Both the position numbers and the translations under genes were made by a program. Source: JBDLRH01 sp039800165 (GTDB lineage: Bacteria > Pseudomonadota > Gammaproteobacteria > Burkholderiales > Burkholderiaceae_C). From it: a stretch of DNA of 35,527 bases. The notes under the pieces are model-generated. The model did no database searches, was not told where the DNA came from, and saw nothing but the letters and a program-made list of their open reading frames with translations. The stretch is taken from the NCBI GenBank assembly GCA_039800165.1, contig JBDLRH010000095.1, positions 1 through 35,527 on the forward strand, given 5' to 3'. Positions 1 through 6,283 of the stretch are shown in pieces (position 1 is the stretch's first letter; every line of letters begins with the position of its first letter).

Positions 1-164
1 AACATGCCGCCGCGCTGCTCGCGCAGCGCCTGCTGGCCGATGCCCAGCGAGCGCAGCCACTCGGTGCGGGCACGTTCGAAGAACTTCAGGTAGTTGGCGT
101 AGAACACGATGCCACCGGCGTCGGTGTCTTCCCAGTACACACGCACAGGCCAGCGAAAGCTCAT
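1..164 (-). CDS. ybgC: YbgC-type acyl-CoA thioesterase, N-terminal part (cut by window edge)
   Basis: The complement starts with ATG at 164 and reads MSFRWPVRVYWEDTDAGGIV and on through YANYLKFFERARTEWL to the edge, 54 residues in all. This is the N-terminal hotdog half of the tol-pal-associated YbgC thioesterases. The WEDTDAGG stretch (about residues 11-18) carries the family's catalytic Asp and is followed by the YANYLxFFERAR helix. Known members hydrolyse short or medium acyl-CoA thioesters in the cytoplasm and usually precede tolQRAB-pal. The start codon lies one base beyond the stop of the upstream aminotransferase gene, so the two are probably co-transcribed. Family assignment is firm; the C-terminal half and any tol genes are outside the window. 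Confidence 0.93.
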   Translation of the reverse strand, partial: MSFRWPVRVYWEDTDAGGIVFYANYLKFFERARTEWLRSLGIGQQALREQRGGM

Positions 165-165
165 C

Positions 166-1353
166 TCAGGCCTGCAGCATGCGTGCCAGGCGGCGCGCGG
201 CCTCTTGCAGCTGCGCCATCGAGTTGGCGGTAGAAAACCGCACCCAGCGCTGCATGTCCTTGTGCCCGAAGTCGCGGCCGGGCGTGATGGCCACATGCGC
301 ACGCTTCATCACCTCGAAGGCGAATTCCCAGCTGTCGGCAATGCCCAGCCGTTCGCAGGCGGCGCTGCAGTCAGCCCAGGCGTAGAAGGCGCCATCGGGC
401 ATCACCGGCACCGGCAGGCCCATCGCGTTGAGCGCCGGAATGAAGAAGTCGCGCCGCGCGCAGAACTCGGCGCGCCGTCGCTCGTACTCGGCCAGGCTGT
501 CGGGCTCGAAGCAGGCCAGTGCGGCCAGCTGCGACACGGTGCTCGGGCAGATGAAGAGGTTTTGCGCCAGCCGCTCGATGGCGGGCATCAGCGCCTCGGG
601 CACCACCAGCCAGCCCAGGCGCCAGCCGGTCATGTTGAAGTACTTCGAGAAGCTGTTGATGCTGACCACCTGGTCATCGAAGGCCAGCGCGCTTTGGCCG
701 AAGGCCGCGTCATGGCTCAGGCCGAGGTAAATCTCGTCGAGCAGCGCAATGCCTCCGCGCTCGCGCACCAGCGCCAGGATGCGGCGCAGCTCATCGGGGT
801 GCAGCGAGGTGCCGGTGGGGTTGGAGGGCGAAGCCAGCAGCACGCCGCGGGTGTGCGGGCCCCAGGCCTCGCGCACCTGGTCGGCACTCAGCTGGAAACG
901 CTGCGCAGCACTGGTGGGCAGCAGCACCGGCGTGCCCTCGGCCGCGCTCACGAACTGCCGGTTGCACGGGTAGCTGGGGTCGGGCATCAGGATCTCGTCA
1001 CCCGCTTCCACCAGCGCCAGGCAAGCCAGCTGCAGCGCCGCCGATGCGCCTGCAGTCACTGCAATGCGGCGGGCCGGCACATCGATGCCAAAGTGGCTGC
1101 GGTACCAGCCGCTGATGCGTTCGCGAAGCGCGGGCAGGCCCAGCGCCTGCGTGTACTGGGTGGCGCCCTCGCGGATCGCGCGTTGCGCCGCTTCCTGGAC
1201 CCGAGGTGGCGCAGTGAAGTCAGGTTCTCCGATGTTCAAAAAGATCATCGGCTCGGCGCTGTGCGCCACCTGCTGGGCCAGGGCCTGGGCGGCCTTGGCC
1301 ACCTCCATCACATAGAAGGGCTCAATGCGTTCGGCGCGGGCGGCGATGCGCAT
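166..1353 (-). CDS. PLP-dependent aminotransferase, class I/II (AspC/AlaA-like)
   Basis: A 395-residue fold-type I aminotransferase. Visible hallmarks are the SPSNPTG cofactor-binding loop (about 175-181), LLDEIY with the pyridine-nitrogen Asp206, SFSKYFNMTGWRLGW with the PLP-Schiff-base Lys237, and the C-terminal VRFSTAN whose Arg372 should bind the substrate carboxylate. The open frame extends upstream to 1506, but that part runs inside nusB and is basic and unrelated. I therefore place the start at ATG 1353, 22 bp after the nusB stop. It should transfer amino groups between an amino acid and 2-oxoglutarate or pyruvate in the cytoplasm. The exact substrate cannot be read from sequence. It forms the tail of the rib-nusB operon, just before ybgC. 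Confidence 0.9.
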   Translation of the reverse strand: MRIAARAERIEPFYVMEVAKAAQALAQQVAHSAEPMIFLNIGEPDFTAPPRVQEAAQRAIREGATQYTQALGLPALRERISGWYRSHFGIDVPARRIAVTAGASAALQLACLALVEAGDEILMPDPSYPCNRQFVSAAEGTPVLLPTSAAQRFQLSADQVREAWGPHTRGVLLASPSNPTGTSLHPDELRRILALVRERGGIALLDEIYLGLSHDAAFGQSALAFDDQVVSINSFSKYFNMTGWRLGWLVVPEALMPAIERLAQNLFICPSTVSQLAALACFEPDSLAEYERRRAEFCARRDFFIPALNAMGLPVPVMPDGAFYAWADCSAACERLGIADSWEFAFEVMKRAHVAITPGRDFGHKDMQRWVRFSTANSMAQLQEAARRLARMLQA

Positions 1354-1375
1354 GCCGGGGCTGCCAGGGAGGGCG

Positions 1376-1936
1376 TCAGGCGTGGCCCTTGCCGCGTGCG
1401 CGGTCGGCCTCGACTTCGGCAGCACGCAACTCGGGCGCCAGCGCATTGAGCACGCCGTTGACGTACTTGTGGCCGTCGGTGCCACCGAACTCCTTGGCAA
1501 GTTCAATGCATTCGTTCAGCACCACGCGCCACGGCACGTCCATGCAGTGGCGCAGCTCGTACACGCCAATCCACATCACCGCATGCTCGATGGGCGAAAT
1601 TTCGGCCATGCTGCGGTCAAGCTTGGGCACGATCAATGCATCGGCCTCGGGCGCCTCACGCACGCAGCCGTGCAGCAGCGCGTCGTAGTGCACCGAGTCG
1701 GCCTTGTGAAAGCCCGACAGGTCGCGGGTGAAGGCGTCAATCGCATCGGCTTCGTTGCGCCCCACCAGATGCTGGTACAGCGCCTGCAGCGCGAATTCGC
1801 GCGAGCGCGAGCGCGCCGACTTGGCCGAGGCCTTGCGCGCGCCCGATGCGGTACGGCCGCGCGCGGCCACTGGTGCGCCGGGTGTGCCCGGGCCTTCGGT
1901 GGTTGCAGCGGCAGGCGTGTCGTCGGCTGCGCTCAC
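1376..1936 (-). CDS. nusB: transcription antitermination factor NusB
   Basis: This 186-residue protein has the NusB all-helical core from about residue 45 (SREFALQALYQHLVG) to the end, including VPWRVVLNECIELAKEFGG and the terminal KYVNGVLNALAPELR helix. NusB binds boxA RNA with NusE/S10 and supports processive rRNA transcription. The first ~44 residues are an Ala/Gly/Pro/Arg-rich extension, probably disordered, which makes it longer than the ~140-residue E. coli protein; such tails are common in Burkholderiales. The start at 1936 overlaps the ribH stop by 4 bp (ATGA), which supports translational coupling and the conserved ribH-nusB order. Confidence 0.95.
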   Translation of the reverse strand: MSAADDTPAAATTEGPGTPGAPVAARGRTASGARKASAKSARSRSREFALQALYQHLVGRNEADAIDAFTRDLSGFHKADSVHYDALLHGCVREAPEADALIVPKLDRSMAEISPIEHAVMWIGVYELRHCMDVPWRVVLNECIELAKEFGGTDGHKYVNGVLNALAPELRAAEVEADRARGKGHA

Positions 1937-2394
1937 AGCGTGTCCAGCAGGTTGGCCATCTCCACCGCCACGCGCGCGGCGTCGCGACCCTTGTCCTGCT
2001 GGCGTGCGAGGGCCTGCGGCAGGTCTTCGGTGGTCAGGATGGCATTGGCAATCGGCAGCTGGTAGTCCAGCGAGATGCGAGTCACCCCTGCGCCCGACTC
2101 GTTGGCCACCAGCTCAAAGTGGTAGGTCTCGCCGCGGATGATGCAGCCCAGCGCGATCAGTGCGTCGTACTTGTCGGTCTCGGCCATTGCCTGCAGCGCC
2201 ACCGGAATCTCCAGGGCGCCGGGCACCTTGACGTGGGTGATGTTGCGCGCCTCCACGCCCAGCGCGGCCAGCTCGTCGGTGCAGGCGCGCACCAGCGCGT
2301 CGGTGATGGCCTCGTTGAAGCGCGATTGCACGATGCCAATGGCGAGCTTGCGCCCGTCCAGATGGTCGGCCTTGCCCTTGTCTGCTGCGAACAT
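1933..2394 (-). CDS. ribH: 6,7-dimethyl-8-ribityllumazine synthase
   Basis: A 153-residue lumazine synthase, normal length for the family. It condenses 5-amino-6-ribitylamino-uracil with 3,4-dihydroxy-2-butanone 4-phosphate to lumazine, the penultimate step of riboflavin synthesis. Visible motifs are GIVQSRFNEAITD (about 20-32), the substrate loop KVPGALEIP (56-64), ALGCIIRGETYHFE with the catalytic His92, and NESGAGVTRISLDYQLPIANAILT. The stop overlaps the nusB start by 4 bp. The 58-bp gap to ribBX upstream holds no obvious control element. Assignment is secure. Confidence 0.97.
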   Translation of the reverse strand: MFAADKGKADHLDGRKLAIGIVQSRFNEAITDALVRACTDELAALGVEARNITHVKVPGALEIPVALQAMAETDKYDALIALGCIIRGETYHFELVANESGAGVTRISLDYQLPIANAILTTEDLPQALARQQDKGRDAARVAVEMANLLDTL

Positions 2395-2452
2395 GCGGGT
2401 GTGTCCTGAATGCGGTGGTGGTCTGTCGATGAAGGAGGGGCAGGGTGCGGCT

Positions 2453-3595
2453 TCAGCGCGTGATGTAGCCGGTGACCTCGAGGCCGTAGCCCGCCATGCT
2501 GGGCATGCGGCGCGGCTTGCCCATGAGCTGCATGCGCCGCACGCCGCATTCGCGGATGATCTGCGCGCCGATGCCGTAGGTGCGCAGGTCCATGCGGCCG
2601 CGCACCGGCGCCTGCGCCGACTTGGCCGTGCCCTCGAACTGCGCCAGCAGCTGCGCGGCGCTTTCGCCGCAGTTCAGCAGCACCGCCACACCGCGGCCGG
2701 TCTGCGCAATGTGCGCCAGGCTCGCGTCCAGGCTCCATGAATGCATGCTGCGGTTGACTTCCAGCGCATCGAGCACCGACAGCGGCTCGTGCACCCGCAC
2801 CGGTACCTCGTCAGCCTCGGACCAGCGGCCGCGCACCAGCGCCAGGTGCAGGCCCTGGCCGGGCTTGTCGCGAAACGCCACTGCAGTGAACTCGCCATAC
2901 GTGGTGTTCAGGGTGCGCTCGCCCAGCTTGTGCACCAGCGACTCGTTGCGGCTGCGGTGCTCGATCAGGTCGGCAATCGTGCCGATCTTCAGCCCGTGCT
3001 CGGCGGCAAACAGCTGCAGGTCGGGCAGCCGCGCCATCGTGCCGTCGTCTTTCATGATCTCGCAGATCACGGCAGCGGGTGTGCAGCCCGCCATGGCGGC
3101 CAGGTCGCAGCCGGCTTCGGTATGGCCGGCGCGCATCAGCACGCCGCCGTCCACCGCCTGCAGCGGAAAGATGTGACCAGGCTGCACCAGGTCTTCAGGT
3201 TTGGCATGGGCGGCCACGGCGGCCTGCACCGTGCGGGCACGGTCGGCGGCAGAGATGCCGGTGGTCACGCCCTCGGCCGCCTCGATCGACACGGTGAAGG
3301 CGGTGCCCATCTTGGTGCCGTTGCTTGCCACCATCGGCGGCAGGCGCAGGCGTTCGCAGCGCTCGCGCGACAGCGTCAGGCAGATCAGCCCGCGGCCAAA
3401 GCGCGCCATGAAGTTGATCGCCTCGGGCGTCACATGGTCTGCGCACAGCACCAGGTCGCCTTCGTTCTCGCGGTCTTCCTCATCGACCAGGATGACGATG
3501 CGGCCCGCACGCAGGTCGGCCACGATGTCTTCCACCGGCGAGATTTGCACCGGCGTGCGCTGCAGCGCGGTGTGGGCAGGGTCCTTGGCGTTCAT
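2453..3595 (-). CDS. ribB: 3,4-dihydroxy-2-butanone 4-phosphate synthase fused to a degenerate GTP cyclohydrolase II-like domain (RibBX type)
   Basis: This is a 380-residue two-domain protein. Residues about 18-215 are a complete RibB domain: DEEDRENEGD (38-47) supplies the acidic metal and substrate residues, and RAGHTEAGCDLA (155-166) supplies the catalytic His and Glu. It converts ribulose 5-phosphate to the 4-carbon unit of lumazine. Residues about 221-380 keep the outline of GTP cyclohydrolase II, but the zinc Cys cluster and the catalytic RGxGIGL-type segment are absent (only one Cys, in VLLNCGES, is left in that area). This matches the RibBX variant known from proteobacteria, whose second domain is not a working RibA. 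A separate ribA is therefore expected elsewhere. The start overlaps the ribE stop by 4 bp. Confidence 0.92.
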   Translation of the reverse strand: MNAKDPAHTALQRTPVQISPVEDIVADLRAGRIVILVDEEDRENEGDLVLCADHVTPEAINFMARFGRGLICLTLSRERCERLRLPPMVASNGTKMGTAFTVSIEAAEGVTTGISAADRARTVQAAVAAHAKPEDLVQPGHIFPLQAVDGGVLMRAGHTEAGCDLAAMAGCTPAAVICEIMKDDGTMARLPDLQLFAAEHGLKIGTIADLIEHRSRNESLVHKLGERTLNTTYGEFTAVAFRDKPGQGLHLALVRGRWSEADEVPVRVHEPLSVLDALEVNRSMHSWSLDASLAHIAQTGRGVAVLLNCGESAAQLLAQFEGTAKSAQAPVRGRMDLRTYGIGAQIIRECGVRRMQLMGKPRRMPSMAGYGLEVTGYITR

Positions 3596-4245
3596 GCGGC
3601 GGCCTTCATGGCGGGTTGACCGGGCGCGGCTGTATCCGACAGCATGCGCTCGACATAGCGCGCGATCAGGTCGATCTCGAGGTTGATGGCGCTGCCGGCA
3701 GCCAGGCTGCCCAGCGCGGTGTGTTCGATGGTGTGCGGAATCAGGTTGATGCTGACCTCGGTGCCCTGCGCCGAGTCGGCCACGCGGTTCACCGTCAGGC
3801 TGACCCCGTTGACGGTGATCGAGCCCTTGTAGGCCAGGTACTTGCCCAGGGCGCGCGGTGCCATCAGGCGCAGCTCCCAGCTTTCGCCCACCTGCGCGAA
3901 GTGCGTCACGAGCCCGATGCCGTCCACATGGCCCGACACGATGTGCCCGCCCAGCCGGTCGTTCGCGCGCAAGGCTTTCTCAAGGTTCACAGGGCCGAGT
4001 TGCGACAAGCCGGCGGTCTTGTCCAGCGATTCGGCCGAGATGTCGATGGTGAAGCGGCACGCGGGCAGGTCGAGCGAGGTGACGGTCATGCAGGCGCCGT
4101 TGATGGCGATGCTGTCGCCCAGGCCCACGTCGTCCAGATAGCCGGCGGGCGCCTCCAGCGTCAGGCGCTTGCCGTGCTGCAACGAGCTGCCGAGATCGTG
4201 GACGGCGGCGATGCGCCCCACGCCGGTGATGATTCCGGTGAACAT
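3592..4245 (-). CDS. ribE: riboflavin synthase, alpha subunit
   Basis: This 217-residue protein starts with the diagnostic MFTGIITGVG, so ATG 4245 is chosen over the longer open frame to 4329. It has the expected internal duplication of two lumazine-binding barrels: GDSIAINGACMTVT (about 43-56) is echoed by KGSITVNGVSLTVN in the second half, and LGGHIVSGHVDGIG (98-111) lies at the junction. It dismutates two molecules of dimethyl-ribityllumazine to riboflavin plus the pyrimidine precursor, working as a trimer, often with RibH. It overlaps ribBX by 4 bp. The 123-bp gap to ribD shows no strong terminator. Confidence 0.96.
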   Translation of the reverse strand: MFTGIITGVGRIAAVHDLGSSLQHGKRLTLEAPAGYLDDVGLGDSIAINGACMTVTSLDLPACRFTIDISAESLDKTAGLSQLGPVNLEKALRANDRLGGHIVSGHVDGIGLVTHFAQVGESWELRLMAPRALGKYLAYKGSITVNGVSLTVNRVADSAQGTEVSINLIPHTIEHTALGSLAAGSAINLEIDLIARYVERMLSDTAAPGQPAMKAAA

Positions 4246-4368
4246 GGGGCGTATTGTCGCAGGTCGGGGTGGCGGGCTGTGCTGCCCGGGCTGCGACCTG
4301 CTGTGGCTTGCAGGCGGCACCCACATCACGCGTTCAGCCGCGTCGCGTGTTCAGAACCGTCAGACCCT

Positions 4369-5550
4369 TCAGAACCGATCTCGCCCCGCCAGCTGCGCCA
4401 CGATGCGCAGGTCGCTCCCCACCGGCTCGAACGACCTAAATTCCAGCGCCAGGGCGCCGTCCAGCCCGCGGGTTGCGCCGGGCGTGTCGTCAGCGCCCAC
4501 GGCCGCCAGGTCGGGCAGGGCCGCCAGCTCGCGGCCGGGGCCGATCAGCTTGGGCGCCATGTACAGCAGCAATTCGTCCACGCAGCTTGCGCGCAGCAGC
4601 GAGCCGTTGAGCTTGTGGCCGGCCTCGACATGCAGCTCGTTGATCTCGCGGCGGGCCAGCTCGCGCATCAGCGCGGGCAGGTCCACCTTGTCGCCGGTGC
4701 CCGGCAGATGGATCAGCTGCGCACCGCGCGCTTGCAGGGCGGCTTCGGCTGCGGGGTTGCGCGCTGCATGGGCAATCCATACCGCGCGGCCGCCGTCGGC
4801 AGACGGGTCGGTGGGCCGCTGCCACAGCCGTGCGGTCAGCGGCGTCTGCAGCCGGCTGTCTACCACCACCAGCGTGGGCTGGCGGGGGGTGTCCACCGCG
4901 CGCACATCCAGCAGCGGATCGTCTTCCAGCACGGTACCGATGCCGGTCAGCACCGCGCAAGCCCGGGCGCGCCACGCGTGGCCATCGGCACGCGCAGGCT
5001 CGCCGGTGATCCACTGGCTTCGCCCGTCTTTCAGGGCGGTTCGGCCATCCAGCGATGCCGCCACCTTCATCCGCACCCAGGGCAGGCCGCGCACCATGCG
5101 GCTGAAAAAGCCGATGTTCAGCTCGCGCGAGGCCGCGCCCCAGTCGCCGCCCACCACCTGCACATCGATGCCCGCTGCGCGCAGCCGCTCAATGCCGCGC
5201 CCGGCCACCTGGGGGTTCGGGTCTTCGATGGCGACCATCACCCGCGCAATGCCAGCGGCAATCAGGGCATCGCAGCAAGGCGGCGTGCGCCCGTGGTGGG
5301 AGCAGGGCTCAAGCGTGACCCACGCGGTGGCGCCGCGCACATCAAGGCCCCGCGCTGCGGCATCGCGCAGGGCCATCACCTCGGCGTGGGGGCCGCCGGC
5401 GCGCTGGGTGTGACCGGATGCCGTTTGCCCCGCGCTTGCAGCGATGACACAGCCAACGCGCGGATTGGGCTGCGACAAGGCCAATGCCTTTGCAGCGAGG
5501 GCCAGTGTCTGCGCGGCGTGCGCCTCTTTTGAGGTCGGCTGTGCTGACAT
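4369..5550 (-). CDS. ribD: bifunctional riboflavin deaminase/reductase RibD
   Basis: A 393-residue protein in which two consecutive steps of riboflavin synthesis are fused. The N-terminal cytidine-deaminase-like domain has PHAEVMAL (His55, catalytic Glu57) and EPCSHHGRTPPC (Cys83, Cys92), the zinc site. The C-terminal reductase domain starts near residue 155 with RMKVAASLDGRTAL and includes LTGIGTVLEDDPLL, of the dihydrofolate-reductase-like fold that uses NADPH. The open frame continues to 5874, but that extension lies inside the upstream pilin gene in another frame, so ATG 5550 is the start. Only 29 bp separate it from the minor-pilin stop, so part of its transcription may come from the pil operon. 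No FMN riboswitch is visible. Confidence 0.95.
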   Translation of the reverse strand: MSAQPTSKEAHAAQTLALAAKALALSQPNPRVGCVIAASAGQTASGHTQRAGGPHAEVMALRDAAARGLDVRGATAWVTLEPCSHHGRTPPCCDALIAAGIARVMVAIEDPNPQVAGRGIERLRAAGIDVQVVGGDWGAASRELNIGFFSRMVRGLPWVRMKVAASLDGRTALKDGRSQWITGEPARADGHAWRARACAVLTGIGTVLEDDPLLDVRAVDTPRQPTLVVVDSRLQTPLTARLWQRPTDPSADGGRAVWIAHAARNPAAEAALQARGAQLIHLPGTGDKVDLPALMRELARREINELHVEAGHKLNGSLLRASCVDELLLYMAPKLIGPGRELAALPDLAAVGADDTPGATRGLDGALALEFRSFEPVGSDLRIVAQLAGRDRF

Positions 5551-5579
5551 ATGCGTGCAAGCATAGCCGCTCCACAGCC

Positions 5580-6137
5580 TCAGCAGGGCGAGTAACCGGT
5601 GACGGGCTTCCCGTTGGGTGGCACGCAAACGCGCGTACGGCCATAGCCGTTGATGACGACGCGCAACTGCTTGCCGCTTTGTATGCTGAAGTCGATGCTC
5701 CCGGCTGTGATGGTTCCGCGCCTTGGCTGCACGGAAAGTACGCCCTGTGTGACGTTGCTGGACATGCTGACGCCGGGGAAGCCGTCGGCCCGCAAGGTGC
5801 TTTGTGTCACCTCTGCCGAGCATCCATCGGGGCGCAGGCAATCGCAATTGATCTGGCCGCGAGGCGCAACGCACCAGGCAGAAGCGTCGCCGTTTGACCG
5901 GAACGAAATCATCATGGCCTCGTCCACTTTGATGGCGTGAGAGTGGGTGAGGCGGATCTCGGCTGACGCGGCCTCAGCGGCCCCACGCAGCCTGCGCTCT
6001 TGCTGCAATTCGGACAGGCGTGGGATGCCAAGCGCGAGCAAGGTGGAACTCACGCCGATCGTCACCAGTATTTCGGGGAGAGAAAGTCCCCGGCTGCGAT
6101 GCCTGCCCGAACGCCGCGAAGCGCCGTACTGTTCCAT
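5580..6137 (-). CDS. FimT/GspH-type minor pseudopilin (second copy)
   Basis: A 185-residue prepilin. The N-terminus has a basic leader followed by the type III cleavage signal RGLSLPEILVTIGV (Glu at +5 after the Gly) and a hydrophobic helix, the mark for PilD processing. The C-terminal part resembles the GspH/FimT beta domain and ends GYSPC, comparable with the GYPAC end of the fimT at 10690-11196. A clear purine-rich ribosome site (GGGGAGGG) lies just before ATG 6137. Minor pseudopilins of this kind prime pilus assembly, and FimT relatives in other bacteria bind DNA during competence; DNA binding here is only a possibility. It is separated from pilV by 146 bp of AT-richer DNA, so it may also have its own promoter. 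Confidence 0.82.
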   Translation of the reverse strand: MEQYGASRRSGRHRSRGLSLPEILVTIGVSSTLLALGIPRLSELQQERRLRGAAEAASAEIRLTHSHAIKVDEAMMISFRSNGDASAWCVAPRGQINCDCLRPDGCSAEVTQSTLRADGFPGVSMSSNVTQGVLSVQPRRGTITAGSIDFSIQSGKQLRVVINGYGRTRVCVPPNGKPVTGYSPC

Positions 6138-6180
6138 GACACCCTCCCCGACTCGTCTGATGAGAGGAGAGATGTATCAA

Positions 6181-6209
6181 GTCGTATTTTTAAAGGCAAT
6201 GTTTTTCAA
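6181..6209 (-). promoter_or_regulatory. weak candidate promoter in the pilV-fimT2 gap
   Basis: The 146-bp gap 6138-6283 is clearly AT-richer than the flanking genes. On the minus strand TTGAAA (6204-6209) is 17 bp from TACGAC (6181-6186), a good -35 but poor -10 element. It could let the second fimT gene and the rib genes behind it be transcribed without the rest of the pil operon. This is by eye only. Confidence 0.2.
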
Positions 6210-6283
6210 AAACCAACCGCAGGCATCCGTGAATTCCGTCACGCATGTCGACGATCCGCAATCGGCGTTTGGGGCTTCGTGCG

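Noticed and set aside
109..1449. Long plus-strand open frame opposite the aminotransferase gene
   Set aside because: It is the antisense shadow of a clear PLP enzyme in GC-rich DNA; its translation is His/Gln/Arg/Ala-rich and shows no family features. The same applies to other long frames opposite glyA, ribBX, lpxH, cysS and accA.
5551..5579. FMN riboswitch before the riboflavin genes
   Set aside because: The ribD leader is only 29 bp, and the ribE-ribD and ribH-ribBX gaps lack the conserved RFN blocks.
6140..6185. Hammerhead-like CTGATGAG on the plus strand
   Set aside because: The matching GAAA core segment and the flanking stems are missing, so it is a chance octamer.
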